A DNA stretch of 64,000 bases from Lepidonotus clava (Eukaryota > Annelida > Polychaeta > Phyllodocida > Polynoidae): contig OW387150.1 in assembly GCA_936440205.1 (NCBI GenBank), positions 38,188,295-38,252,294 on the forward strand, written 5' to 3'. How positions within the stretch are numbered: the stretch's first letter is position 1; the number at the start of each line of letters is the position of its first letter. The notes below the pieces were generated by a model, which was given only the letters and a program-made list of their open reading frames with translations, was not told the origin of the DNA and searched no databases. A program made the translations under genes and the position numbers. This document shows positions 12,501 through 45,331 of the stretch, piece after piece.

Positions 12501-13399
12501 AAATAAGCTGGTTGAATTTTTAATATATTAATATTTTGATATGTTAATAAATGTGCTTGAATATCTCCTTTGGGCTCTTGCTCATATATTTCCAAACTTT
12601 GGGGTAACCGTCGAGATAAGAGAGTTACATACTTGAACAGGAAAAATAGGCTAATCCCATTTTGAAGAATTCCCTTCAAATCTCTTAAACTTTTAGTTGT
12701 TCGAGTAAATGTGTCATTTCTTTATAGACAAAATGTATTTTAAACATGATTATGAATTTCTTGGCTCCTAAAGAGGTTCACACAAGATGGTGATAGTATG
12801 ATCACTCATAAACCCATTTATTTGTATAAATTGCTACACAATACCATTTTCCAGAGGTTGAGCTTGCTGATGCTGCATGCCCCATGGACCGTTTCCTTCC
12901 TGTACAGAGCAGGGAGGTAGAAGAGACTGGCCAACCACAGCCATCCACACGGCACCCAGACAAGCACCGTCTTCTGGAAACAGTCCGTCAGCACAGGATG
13001 GAAAGTGTCCACAGTCAGCTTTCGGTCCTGCATGATAGAATTTGAAAGTTAGAAATGCATGTTATATAATGTTAGATTAATGACATAATAATGATAATAA
13101 TATGTAAATAATGTGTTCCTATTCAACCTGTTCTTTTGAAAAAGTCAGAGTTAGGATATAAGGTGTGAGTATGTATGCATGTCCCAATATTTAGATTTGC
13201 TATTATTTACTCATATCTGATAATATATGTTATTCATTTTTAATCCAATAGAACATTAATTTGAATTGATAATTGATTTTGGAGTAGAAACGACCAATTC
13301 TCAGAAACCAAGACATACCCAGAATGCATTGAGGTCGAGCCCTGTGAAGTCAGACCCGTTGCCACAGAGCGCGGGCCACCTGATAACGGACTTGACCAT
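3552..13399 (-). CDS. abcc1-like: ABCC/MRP-type transporter gene B, exons 1-11 only
   Basis: ATP-binding cassette subfamily C exporter, N-terminal part only. Exons (minus strand, 5' to 3'): 13319-13399, 12845-13027, 12079-12210, 11366-11503, 9733-9885, 8282-8343, 8032-8172, 7132-7245, 5674-5851, 3898-4155, 3552-3617. All junctions are GT-AG and phases are consistent for 502 codons from the ATG at 13399. Exons 1-5 encode TMD0 plus the start of linker L0, exons 6-7 the rest of L0 (FLSTTFFAWYMG, then GYRKCLTFRDVWDI), and exons 8-11 the first half of TMD1, ending at VLSGIK. Exon sizes 183/132/138/62/141/114/178/258/66 match gene A exactly; only exons 1 and 5 differ. No NBD exon is found from 1 to 3551, so the gene either continues off the left edge behind an intron of at least 3.5 kb or is a truncated duplicate. 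No internal stop is seen in the exons. Confidence 0.85.
4580..5650. repeat. 44-bp minisatellite, about 24 copies, intron 9 of gene B
   Basis: Tandem units of about 44 bp built on TTCATGGACCTACTACTCTA followed by a variable GGCAGTGAGTG segment. The array ends about 20-25 bp downstream (gene sense) of the exon 9 donor at 5672-5673, so it lies close to the splice site without including coding sequence. Confidence 0.95.
6412..6672. repeat. Hairpin-type dispersed repeat, copy 1
   Basis: Begins with a long near-perfect inverted repeat: a left arm around GTGGCTGTGCATACCGGG pairs with a right arm CCCCGGTATGTACAGTCAC, and the loop is the GC-rich GACGGGCTCGGGCCGTC palindrome. It is followed by a TTATCACCCAAAAA segment and a tail with a second small palindrome (CGGGCCATACAG...CTGTACGGCCCG pattern). 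The same architecture recurs at about 8985, 13462, 18898 and 26165. Confidence 0.7.
7456..8031. repeat. 85-bp minisatellite carrying the exon 7 end and splice donor of gene B
   Basis: About seven units with an 84-86 bp period follow exon 7 (8032-8172) in gene sense. Each unit repeats the last ~55 coding bases of exon 7 (minus sense starts CGGTTTGAGAGGACATGG), the exon end GGAAG, the donor GTAAG or GTAAAG and ~30 bp of intron. The array therefore crosses the exon-intron boundary and holds several near-copies of a functional 5' splice site. Confidence 0.95.
8463..8967. mobile_element. 505-bp non-autonomous DNA transposon, 17-bp perfect TIR, 5-bp TSD
   Basis: Perfect 17-bp terminal inverted repeats CAGGCCCGTACCCAGGG (8463-8479) and its complement (8951-8967), flanked on both sides by ATACA, a 5-bp target-site duplication. 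The interior is non-coding and contains a poly-G run near 8915-8933. The termini and duplication suggest a hAT-like (5-bp TSD) element; the superfamily is tentative. A related but more decayed copy is at 56711-56974. Confidence 0.85.
8985..9156. repeat. Hairpin-type dispersed repeat, copy 2
   Basis: Arms around AGGTGGCTGTATGACCAATG and CTATGGGTTGTATAGCCACC flank a CTTTGCCCTCGG loop. Same family as the copy at 6412, here shorter and directly abutting the TIR element at 8463-8967. Confidence 0.6.
9605..9690. repeat. 21-bp minisatellite after exon 5 of gene B
   Basis: About four copies of a 21-bp unit GTAAATCGACCCAAAACTTGC, about 45 bp into intron 5 from the exon 5 donor at 9731-9732. Open frames read across it are artefacts of the period being a multiple of three. 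Confidence 0.85.
10640..11140 (+). mobile_element. Possible solo LTR (fossil), family unknown
   Basis: A plus-strand TATA box TATATAAGG at 10898-10906 is followed 150 bp later by AATAAA at 11051-11056, and upstream are short direct repeats (AATAGTTGTGRAACTCC type) like U3 enhancer repeats. This order is typical of an LTR. I could not fix the ends or a target duplication, and no internal retroelement sequence is adjacent. It lies in intron 4 of gene B, antisense to it. A host promoter is an alternative reading. Confidence 0.35.
12459..12513. repeat. Perfect 22-bp inverted repeat with 11-bp loop
   Basis: Arms AACCAGCTTATTTCATATGT(TA) at 12459-12480 and the exact complement at 12492-12513, with loop ACAAAATTTGA. 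It lies in intron 2 of gene B. Possibly the relic of a short foldback element. Confidence 0.9.
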
Positions 13400-13461
13400 G
13401 GTGACCACTCAACACGAGGCTCTAGACAAGGGGTAAAGACACAACATGTTTGATGAAGTAT

Positions 13462-13725
13462 TAATCAAACGTGGAGGGGTGTCCGAGGGTGGCTGTACGA
13501 CCCAGAGGGGTTCGTCACGGCCCGAGGGCGAAGCCTGAGGGACGTATGATCCCCATGGGTCATACAGCCAACCGAGGACGACCCCTAAGGGTCTTCTATA
13601 TTTTATCACCCAAACATTGCTACAAAATTGTTTAAAATGATGTAAATGAGGTGCGGTACGTACAGCCTGTTTATACAGACTGGCCTCTGTACGCTCCGCT
13701 CACCGGCTGTGCGGTAAGTGGGAAA
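13462..13725. repeat. Hairpin-type dispersed repeat, copy 3
   Basis: Arms GGGTGGCTGTACGACCCAGA and CCCATGGGTCATACAGCCA enclose CCCGAGGGCGAAGCCTGAGG. This is followed by a TTTTATCACCCAAA segment and a second palindrome around GGCCTCTGTACGCTCCGC. It lies just upstream of the gene B start codon (13399), so it may occupy the promoter or 5' UTR region of gene B. Confidence 0.7.
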
Positions 13726-13793
13726 GCACCAAGACACAATATGAAGTTTCAGATCCCACAACGCACTTTGATAGGCCTACGTCAATGTATCCC

Positions 13794-14001
13794 TTAAACC
13801 CATACCCACTAAACAACTTTTACACAGTTGGGCAATGGGTTGGCGATAAAATTGGCAAATTCTAACCCTAGAATTGGCCAGTTTTGATAAAGATTCAGAT
13901 AAAACATGTGCATTTCAATACACTTTACCAAGAATCAGCTGATTTTAGCACAGATCCCTCTGTCAACTTTGCAAAAGTTACTTAGTGGGTATGGGCTTTA
14001 A
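13794..14001. mobile_element. 208-bp TTAA-flanked MITE, copy 1
   Basis: TTAA at 13794-13797 and 13998-14001 flank terminal inverted repeats reading (A/AG)CCCATACCCACTAA. The interior is non-coding. TTAA target sites are characteristic of piggyBac-type transposition, so this is probably a piggyBac-mobilised MITE. Related copies occur at 31407, 44851 and 45070. Confidence 0.75.
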
Positions 14002-14344
14002 TCTACCTAATCATATTACAGGCTGAATGTACACATATCATTAGTTGTGATTAAATCATCATGTACGATTGAGGCATAATTTTGATGAAATATTTTTGAA
14101 ATACTTTATATAAAAACTGAGATTAAAGATACGTTACATTATGTGTTCTATAGGTTTTTTTAACATTTTTTCGACAAATTTATCAAAATTAGCCTGCAGG
14201 AACTGTAAATCAGCTATCCGTAGTAGGGAGAATGAGATGATAACGCAGGAATACAACTACTTTATTTTGCAGTCAACCTCTACTTTAAGTTCTTTTGGAT
14301 AAGGAAACATAATCTTAGTTGAAAAAGCCTCCTGAAAACCATTA

Positions 14345-14700
14345 TGAACCATCAAACGTTAACTAACGTTGACCTAGGAAACTAGAGACGTAACAAGCAC
14401 GTTCTGCAACCATCCTTTTCTGGCTACAACCTGCCCAATTTTCAAGTAGCAGTTATTTTAGGTAAAGTTAAGACTTACAAGAAAATAAATGCTATAATAA
14501 CATTGTACTTTAGTCAATTTCAGACCTTACTAATAAAGAATGTTATGATAATATGATTATAATGTGAAAGACTGTTACAAGAACATCACAATAAAATTAA
14601 CTTTACAGTGTGATGTCGCAATGTCAAATTCTAAAGACGTTTTGGGTGCCATCAAAATGATATAACAAGAACCAAAGCTGAACTAAACAGAACGTTGCTG
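14345..14700. repeat. AT-rich dispersed element with ACGTT motifs, copy 1
   Basis: Contains GACGTAACAAG, TATAATAACATTG, GATGTCGCAATGTC and GGTGCCATCAAAATGATATA in an order that recurs at 47455-47725 and, in the opposite orientation, at 51690-52040. Non-coding; ends not resolved. Confidence 0.55.
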
Positions 14701-14755
14701 CTTTGTTATAACAAAATCATATTCTTGTTTGGATAATATAGGAAAAACATATAGA

Positions 14756-14835
14756 GGTTGACAGTACAGGCCATTAGGCTGAGGGTTGTAATTTTTCTGA
14801 CATCCCACCGAGTATACAGGGTTGTACTGTCAACC
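14756..14835. repeat. 80-bp inverted-repeat element
   Basis: GGTTGACAGTACA at 14756-14768 and its exact complement at 14823-14835 bound an 80-bp segment. Possibly a very short MITE. Confidence 0.7.
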
Positions 14836-15367
14836 GAGGTAAGTTTTCCTTATATTATATACCATATTTTATGTGTTATACAAAAAATAAAAAGGAAATT
14901 ACAAGTGGAGCAAAGTGGGCAGTATCCAAATGTATTGATTATGCACACACTTTGACTGGTGTCAAGCATTTTCCCCTAATATTCATTATTTTCTCTTACA
15001 TTAGGATTCTATCACTACCTCTATTTAATCAGACTGCTTTATTTTACCTGACATTAAAAAAATTATCATGCAAATCCATACAGAATTCACAAAATAAGGA
15101 GATAAACATTTTACACAGTAGAGCAAGGTGGGTAGTATTAAGGTGATCACACTTACCTGGTGCTGAGCTGGGCGTTGGCCGACAGAATGAGTCAGTCCGT
15201 GAGGCTCCAACCCAGCCCACATCCTCTACAGGTGCCGTCAGATGACCCTGATAAGAGAGCCTGTACCGTCAGAGAACAGCCTCATCTCCTGCAGTCTTAG
15301 AATTAGTTTACATATAACCGTTGGAGGATGTCCTGTCGACAATCTAAATGGACATCAAAACCACAGT

Positions 15368-16154
15368 TAAAGCTGGTGATCCACGTTGCGACATTTCCTG
15401 AACCGATAAAAAAAAGAAGTACCAAACCGATTTTAGGACCGATTTTTTTTTGTCGGTCCTGAATCGGTTTGCCAATTAACCTGTCAGTCCTGAAATCGGT
15501 CCAGAATCGGTCCAGAATCGGTTCTACACCCATGATCCACAGATAAGATGAGAATTGGCTATTTCCTTGAATCCTGGATCACAAATTAATAGGAAAACAG
15601 TGAAAAAAAAATCGGTTGCATAAATTATCACAATTTTAGAAATATTTTCTCATTTTATGTCTAAATATGGTCAGAAGAACCAGAAATAAATATCATTTAA
15701 TCTGTTTGATTACTATTAAGTAAAATAGTAAAATAATCATCGTACAGCATTAAAAAATATATCCCACGAAATAATATTCATTTTTATACATATTGGTAAT
15801 ATTTTCGTTCTAATAATAGTAAAAAATTAATGAAATAACATTGGAAATATGTAGACATAATAAAATCGGTCCAGAATCGGTCCATATCGGTCCAGAATCG
15901 GTCCAGAATTATTAAACAGGTTTAATAATTTCGTCGCACCAAAATCGGCTGGAAATCGGCTGGAAATCGGCTGGAATAATTTAGTCTGACTTGTGTCGGT
16001 TGGAAATCGGCTGGAAAATATCGGTTGACATGATCCACGTTGCGATATTTTCCAAAGTGAACCGTTTCCCAGCCGATTTCCAGCCGATTTCCAGCCGATT
16101 TTGGATCGGCTGGAAATCGGTTCAATTTTGTCGCAACGTGGATCACCGCCTTTA
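15368..16154. mobile_element. 787-bp TIR element with internal tandem repeats
   Basis: Termini TAAAG-x-x-GGTGATCCACGTTGCGACA are inverted at the two ends (15368 and 16154). The interior holds short tandem runs of ATCGGTCCAGA (15480-15910) and AATCGGCTGG (15945-16120), and an internal repeat of the terminus, TGATCCACGTTGCGA, near 16030. No transposase is encoded. Probably a non-autonomous DNA element. Confidence 0.75.
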
Positions 16155-16293
16155 CACTACATCACATGGGTATTTGATAGAAGTCAGAAGGAAAAACAAG
16201 AGATGTTAGATTTATCTAAGTCTACTAATACTTTCTTCTTGCTTACTTTTTATTCGTTATAATGATGTTAAGATACACTGAACTCCATGGTAG

Positions 16294-16869
16294 TTAAAGG
16301 AAACCTTGCACATAATTGCAGGATGAGCATTTACCCATAAAATAGTTTGAGCATGGCGTTTGCATCAAGAACTAATTATAACAAAGATATCTTAATGATA
16401 TTCCAAATTTATGCAAGGTTTTGTGATTTGATATTTTGGCCTATTCTATGTGTTTGTAAGGGATATCCCCAAATCTGTAACGTTACAAGGACATATCCCC
16501 AAATTTCAATCAAAGGAAATCTCCCACTCTCAAAAACATATAGAAAGGCAATTCTACTTGAGCATGTAATATATATAATGCCCCTTACAGTCTATCACTA
16601 ATTGTATTCTTTGCTGACCTGAATTTATTCAATAGCCTGGGATTCTGAAATTATTTTGGAAGGGAATTCCCATTATCTTGACGTAGCAAGGACAGTATTG
16701 AGAGCCCGGAAGTTAGGGAATTCCCTAATTGCGTTTTCTTTCTGGAATTATTGTCTGATATCTTGATATCTTTGCTTTTTTTGTCGCTTGTAACATTTTT
16801 GTGAAACATAACTGAAGTTGAGAACATAAATTCTGGAGTTCATAAATCTATGGGCAAGGAACCCTTTAA
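16294..16869. mobile_element. 576-bp TTAA MITE (AGGAAACCTTGCACAT family), copy 1
   Basis: TTAA at both ends, with inverted termini AGGAAACCTTGCACAT and a degenerate partner ending CCTTTAA. A second copy of nearly the same length with matching termini lies at 53877-54456; both share an internal GGGAATTCCC / GACGTAGCAAGG segment. Non-coding. Target site and terminal style fit a piggyBac-mobilised MITE. Confidence 0.75.
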
Positions 16870-18451
16870 GTGGACAATGGTTGAGTTTATTTAATGATAC
16901 AGATGTACATGATCAGCATGTGTCTATAGTTCTCAATGATCTGTGTGGGTCTGTCCTTTGTCCCGTCCTCCAGCTGCTGTGTGGTGGGAGGCCGGCCCCC
17001 ATCAGCACCCACCTACTCAGCTGGCTTACACGCTGCATGTCTTATCACCTTAGAAACAACGAGTTATCGCACTCTTATTGTATGCAAGTTACACCAGCTT
17101 GTTTGATGTATTGACTCTGTGTAAAGGTCATATTACACCACACGTCAGGTCAGGTTTGCGTTGGGTCGCGTTGCCCAACGCGTCTGGTTCTCGTTATTTT
17201 ACCAATAATCATTGGTTATAATGTTCTACGGTTTCACACTATGAAAAAACAACGACCGTTTCAATCTGTTTTAACACGTTTAGTGCTTTGTTTGATGTAA
17301 TGCAGAGGTAAATATTTTAGGAAACCCTTTATGTTGTTGAATCAAAGCGTCATATTTTGATTGTTCCTAAAACATCATAATTATTTTGATTGCTTCCTAC
17401 AGTTAACGTTGCTGCGATGTACTGCTGTGGCGTTGCAAAAGATGTTATAATAACGTTACTGTTACCTACCACAAGTAAGTGACTTAGTAAGTGACAAACT
17501 GACTAAAATAGTGTGGTTGCAGAACGTTTCAGTTACGTTGCAAGTTGGCTGGCATATAGGCCGTGATCATTTTGATCATTCTGGTTTCAAAGACCGTGTT
17601 ATATTGCAGGTTATCTTTGCCTGATCTCAGCGATATGTGGCAGGAGGTTCTGTTACACCTGGGACCTGCGGGTGTCATGTCGTGCTGATATCACAGCCCA
17701 TGTCGTGTAGTGGAAGACTACCCCCTAAACTACATGAATCATCAGCTCATTTATTGAATATTGTAGAATATATTTTCTTACAGTATTACACAGAGAAGAG
17801 TAAAGGGCCCAGAAGAGATCCCTGGGCCCGCCATTTGATCATACACTGGGGCGATAGCTATCTCTACATATCTACTCAACTGTGATCCAGATAAGATTTT
17901 ATCAAGACAGCGTTCGACATCGATACCGGTAAATCTATATAAAATTCATTTTCAATCAAGTATTTCGTGGCATATAAAACCCCAGGCTTTCCTCGATGGA
18001 CCACATGCCTTTTCTGGAAAACTATTGAATGCATCTAGAAAAACTATGCATGGCTTTTGCATTTTCTAGCAGTTGACTTTGATAAAAGACTCTTCAGACA
18101 TGATGTTGTCACCAAGCTGGAGTTCAGTAGATGTTTTTCTACTGATAATTTACGTCCAGAAAACATAGAAGTGTACATGTGTATGTGAATCTAGTAATTT
18201 AATCTAATAAAGTTAAAAACTCTCATCAAAATCATGGGTTATGAGTGTTTCCTTTGACGACTAGGCTTTTGCGATGGTTAAAGAGAAGAGCCAGTGAAAA
18301 TTATATTCTCGTTATTTTACACTTTATACCTTAGATAAAATGTCAATATAGAAGTCTGCAATTTTTGTCTTCCAGTGATTGATTCCTTCATGTGATTAAC
18401 GTGATTTAAAGTAAAGAAACGTCTGATGCCTCTAATCTTAAGGAAAACACA

Positions 18452-18670
18452 AGTCTGTGTGTGACGTCACACAAAATGACAGTTATATTTGAATTTCAAA
18501 ATTATGGATTCCATATTAATTAATATTTCTTTACATTTTTTTCACAAATCATTTAATTTTGTGATTTTAAACACTACTAGACTTGTAAAGAACACTTGGG
18601 ATGATTAAATATTGTTATTTTTTCAGTTTTATAATTTTCATCTTTTCTGAGTGTGACGTCACACACAGAC
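18452..18670. mobile_element. 219-bp inverted-repeat element with CRE palindromes at both ends
   Basis: A 20-bp perfect inverted pair GTCTGTGTGTGACGTCACAC (18453-18472) and its complement (18651-18670). Each end therefore contains TGACGTCA, the consensus CREB/ATF site. The interior is AT-rich and non-coding. Confidence 0.75.
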
Positions 18671-18897
18671 AAATGCACTGTGCAAGCTGCATCAGGTGCA
18701 AGCAGGTACATTTATTTTCATTTTGAAAAATATCTGTAAATCAAAAAATACTAGAGATGGAACCATATAACTTGGCATGATTATTCCCTGTATGGTGGGG
18801 ATCACGACAGTACACTTTTTGACAGGCACTGGCTCCTCCCTTTAAGTGATTTTTTCAACTTTCCGCATTAACATTAGTTTGATCTGTCTTGTAATAA

Positions 18898-19105
18898 TAA
18901 TATAAGAAGGAACACGGGGGGCGTCAGAGGGTGCGTCATGTACCGAGGGTGAAGCCCGAGGCACTCACAAACTCCATGGGTCGTACAGGCACCCGAGGAC
19001 GACCCCTAAGAGTCTTCTATATCATTTTTATCACCCAAAAAAAGATTACTAAATCTAAGAAAAGACTGAAAACAAGGAGCGGTACGTACAGCCAGTCAAT
19101 AGCGA
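18898..19105. repeat. Hairpin-type dispersed repeat, copy 4 (interrupted)
   Basis: Contains the CCGAGGGTGAAGCCCGAGG loop, ATGGGTCGTACAGGCACCC arm, the TTTATCACCCAAAAA segment and GGAGCGGTACGTACAGCC. Its tail is cut off close to the start of the element at 19154. Confidence 0.6.
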
Positions 19106-19153
19106 GTTTTTGCAACCCACCCCGATCTCATTCCCCGTTCCCCATACGGATCT

Positions 19154-20070
19154 GGGGTGCGTTCCAATCTCTTCTGCGTTTCAGGCCGTAAGTGTCCACG
19201 AACAGGGGCCGGGTCCATTTACCCACGGACATTGCAAGGTGGCTATTTATGGAGGGGGTCCACGTCGTAAATGGCCCTGTGCTGACTACTTGTGAATGGA
19301 CACTATTTCTTGAGGGACATGTAACCCACTTAGCACAAAGAAAATATAGTAAGTTAGACAAAATATGATATAATTAAATGATCATAATGAAAATCGAAAA
19401 TAACTAGATGTAGAAAATTGAAGAAACAAAAAAGAAGTTATATAAAACAAAAATTACTGAAAAATATTTGGAAATAATGAAATGGGAGTAAAAAACAAAA
19501 TTGAATCGAGGGCACTCATGCATGACGATGGTCACAGGATCCCTGACCTGTGGACCCTATGGTACCAGGTGCCCCTCTGTCTACCACCTATAATTGGCTT
19601 AATTGTCTATGGCGCCAAAGTCCAGACCTTGCAACACTGTAGGCAATTTATTATTGTTTTAACAATTTTTTTTCTCAAATACGTTTTCAAGTAAGATTTA
19701 TATCAAGTTACAATAATATTTTGGTTTTTATAGAATTGTAAATATCATACAAACATTTTGGTATCGTTTTTAACAAAATTAGATTCTTTTTCCATGCCAA
19801 TTTTGTAACTTACCATTTCTCTACGACTACTTAAAATGTCATCGTAGATTTTGTGACCTTTTAAGGTGTCTACTACTTATTTACGACCATGACAAGTAGA
19901 CCTTGCAACAGTTTCTGATTGAATTATAGAGGAGGGGGTCCAAGCAATTACATAACAAGACCCCTCCTATATGGACATTGGAAAAAAATCGTCGTAACCC
20001 TATCGCTTCTCAGATCCGACCCACGATACGACAAATAACTGTATACATAGGTGAGGTTGGAATGCACCCC
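19154..20070. mobile_element. 917-bp TIR element
   Basis: Inverted termini GGGGTGCGTTCCAATCTC (from 19154) and GAGGTTGGAATGCACCCC (to 20070). The interior is AT-rich with no convincing coding sequence. A target duplication was not identified. Probably a non-autonomous DNA transposon inserted into or next to the hairpin repeat at 18898. Confidence 0.6.
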
Positions 20071-22551
20071 TGCTGGGCAGTAGACAAGTGGTTCCCATGT
20101 TTACTGATGACTGGTAAGGGGGAACAATATCAATTTTCATTTTCCCTGAATTAAATCGCTCATAAATAAAAGAAATAAAAGAAATTCATTAGATTTAAAT
20201 TTGAAAAGAAACGACCATTTCATATTCAACTTAAAGTTGATCCTATGTATGTATATTTCTGATAAATACCTGAGTCCGTGGGGCTACACCTGGGTGGCCC
20301 CTCGCCATGGTCCACTGCTCCCACCTGTGGGCCCCCGATCAGGGACACACAGGCACACGGATCTACTGTTCATTGTTTTACAATGTAGTGTATGTCCTAA
20401 TTGAGACGAAATCTCTTCTATTATTCATAAATACATTCGTGATAGGGAAGGACAATTTGTTCAGAAATTACATGTAGTTTTCATTGAGAAAATACATACA
20501 CACAGTAAGGGGGGCCTCAGACCTGCCCTTATACGCACGCGCGGTTGATAAACCCTTTGTTCACTTCTTTTGCTAAATGACTTCGCTTCGTTCCATTGTT
20601 TTTTCCCGTTAAACAGAGTAGGTACAGCAGGTATTATAGTACCCATGGATAGCTTAGGTATTCAAATTCAATCTAATATGTTATATTTTTGTGTATGTAT
20701 GGTGATGTGTCACGATACTTCACACATCTGTTGATGCACAAATCTAAACCCACATAGGGGTCATATAACCAGGAGGTCCTATAGACCTAGGTCTATGATA
20801 GGTGTATATGTGACATCCACCCACGCTCTATACACCTTTCCCCAGAGACCTTGTATGTAGGATATTTCGAGACTGGAAAGCCTGATACCTAGGTGCTGGT
20901 TGGACTAGATTTGGATTGACCATTATGCCTGTGGTAAAAAATGACATGTGAGGTGCCACCTGCCATTTTAAAATTACATTGGTAATGATCAGACCCTGGT
21001 CATGGTTGACCAGGTTGGTTCCAACCAGCCACTAGGGGAATGAGGACATAGGCTCAAAGAGAAGCTTTCCAGTCTCTATATATATACATACAAGGTCTCT
21101 GCCTTTCCCCACACTTGCGCCGTGTGACACTCTTCCTACCTTTTGTGACTTTTGTAAACTATGTCGCCTCACATAATACATGCAGTTAACGACAGGAAAC
21201 TCCACAGAATTGTTTGCAACTGACACGAGGGCAGCGCCACTTTACTTAAAACGATTTAAGGTTCAGCGTCTTTATTCTTGTATCATGCAATGTTGGACAC
21301 GAAAGCTCAGATTGGGAGATATTGACGCTTGTTTTAACCCAGAGACCCGGGTTTACGAAGGTAAGTGACCAATCATGATGTGTCGGACATTGAAGCACCT
21401 GAATCTGTCTGGTCTGAGTTAATGTTTATACAAAATTATTTCAAGCTAAACGTTCTTTGATCTGGCTGGCATTTACGGGTATTGCAATGCTTTTATATGT
21501 TTCATACATTGTGTTGTTATGTGCGTGTGAATAAAGAGGTCCACCACAGATGAGGGTAAATCGTATGAAAGGATTCCAATAGTTGTTTGTAAGTCTTTTA
21601 ATATCACAGAGAGGGTTTCACAACAGTAATGTGGTATTCCTTAGATGTTGTCTAATGTGACATTTCGATACCCAGTTGTGATACCAAGGTACTGCACAGA
21701 ATCCAACAGAATCAGGGGTAATTAACAAACTATTTATGGATTTCAAACTTTTTTGAGTAATAATTAAATTATGCATATCTTGACTTCCAATAGACTCACA
21801 TATATAGAGCAATTTTATTCCTCATCACTTGCAATTGAAAAACACGACGACATATCACATTAAGTTTAGTAACGTTCTTCACATCCAGAAATAATGGTGG
21901 AGCTCTAAGGTGGAGACATCTGGTGGATTTCCCATTACCCCCACACATTCTGTCCACATGACGCCATGTTAAAGAGATGGTTCATAATGTTTTGTTTCCT
22001 CTGATTTCTATAGGTTTCTTTTAGGTCCTTTAGGTTTCTTCTTTGATACAGTGTAATAAAAAACCTTCATAAAATGTGCGAACCTTCTCTTAGACATTTC
22101 ACATAACCAGAAATACATATTCTTAGGTCAAACATGAGAAGAACTCTACACAAATGTCTCAATTCCCTTTCCTAAGTGAAGGTTCTGAACATCAATGCTT
22201 GGGCGGCAATATAAATATTGATCAGTATACTGCAATGTGACCTTCTTGTAAAGGATGTATGGGAAACAACAATCCAAAGAATAGACTAATCGGGCTTTCC
22301 CAGCATAATTATGTACAACCATTTCATAAGCGATTTTACCCTACACCTTTTCCCAAGGTATAAAAGGGCACCTCTGAAGAAGGATGAGGGACACCAATGA
22401 AAACACTCGATCATGACGACATGTCGGGACCGACTGCATGGTATTTTGCACCCCTTAATACTGTGAGATCACATTCCCAGCGACTTCTGGTCCCACTACA
22501 TTGGCTGAACATGGCTGATCATGACATCCATGAAACACACGAACCACTGTT
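20071..22551. other. Spacer downstream of gene A, no gene supported
   Basis: I see no convincing coding exon here. The minus-strand part nearest gene A should hold its 3' UTR. A minus-sense AATAAA lies at 21814-21819 (reads TTTATT on plus), a possible but weak polyadenylation signal about 730 bp after the stop codon. A short plus-strand reading frame at 21180-21367 ends in a good GTAAGT donor but has no partner exon. Confidence 0.4.
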
Positions 22552-44414
<21,863 letters not shown>

Positions 44415-44850
44415 GCTGAGGCCGCGGGCTGGTGTAATATAAAGTTGAATATCTGATGAGGTACAAAATCCCTGTACACTAGTAAAACATCATGACAGCT
44501 GCAGGAGAACTTGGATTCCTGACCACAGCCTCTCCACCCTCTCCAACACCTCCCTATAGTAAACGGTGTGTACCTGAGTTCACCCACTGAGGGTGGTCGT
44601 ACTCTGATGACAGATGCACTTAGGGACGGACCCCTATCAGGGTTTTAATGAAGTCTACACCAGTAACAGTTACCCCTACAGCTGGGCAACCCCAACCCGC
44701 ATCATCGCCGACTGACCTGGGGCTGGGTGTATGAAGGACGGTGCCCTAACGTGTCAGGTACGTCCGCACCTCGTCCCCCCCCTACCCCCCTCACTGGCCC
44801 ACAAACCCCATTAGCCCACAGTCACAGGGCTGAACATATATATTGACACT

Positions 44851-45073
44851 GTAAAGCCCCATACCTACTAGGCGATTTTACTGGTGATGGATGACAGTCA
44901 ACTGGGAGAATTGACCAATTCTTATGATCGCCTGTCAGTATGGTCTATTGAAATGTGAATGTTTGATCTGAATCGGCGCTGAAATCGGCCGATTCTGGGG
45001 GTATAATCGGGCAATTTTAGCATCGACCAGTCGGTTGACTTGGTCTTATTTGCCTAGTGGGTACGGCCCTTAA
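44851..45073. mobile_element. TTAAGCCC-family MITE, tandem copy a
   Basis: Left terminus AAAGCCCCATACCTACTAGG, right terminus CCTAGTGGGTACGGCCCTTAA. It sits about 440 bp upstream of the gene A start codon and so may affect its promoter region. It shares the TTAA at 45070-45073 with the next copy. Confidence 0.7.
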
Positions 45074-45331
45074 GCCCCATACCTACTAAAGCACCATACC
45101 CACTAGGCGATTTTGACCAGAGTCGGCCAATCCACTGCTGCTAAAATCAGGCGACTCTACCAGAAGAATCAGCCGATTTAAGTGCAGACCCATATCAAAC
45201 ATAATATATTTCAATATGACATACTGACTGGTAATCTGAATTGGTGCTGAAATCGGCCTATTTTATGAGAATAATCGGCTGATTACTGTTGGCCAATCCA
45301 GTAAAATTCGCCTAGTGGGTATAGGGCTTAA
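45070..45331. mobile_element. TTAAGCCC-family MITE, tandem copy b
   Basis: TTAA at 45070 and 45328, inverted termini GCCCCATACC-TACTA and TAGTGGGTATAGGGC. A second internal copy of the left terminus (CACCATACCCACTAGGCG) near 45095 suggests nested or repeated insertion. Confidence 0.7.

Noticed and set aside
21180-21367. Plus-strand 62-codon frame followed by a GTAAGTGA donor
   Set aside because: The donor is good, but no downstream plus-strand exon or promoter was found, and the sequence has no recognised motif. It could be a non-coding first exon; not enough to call.
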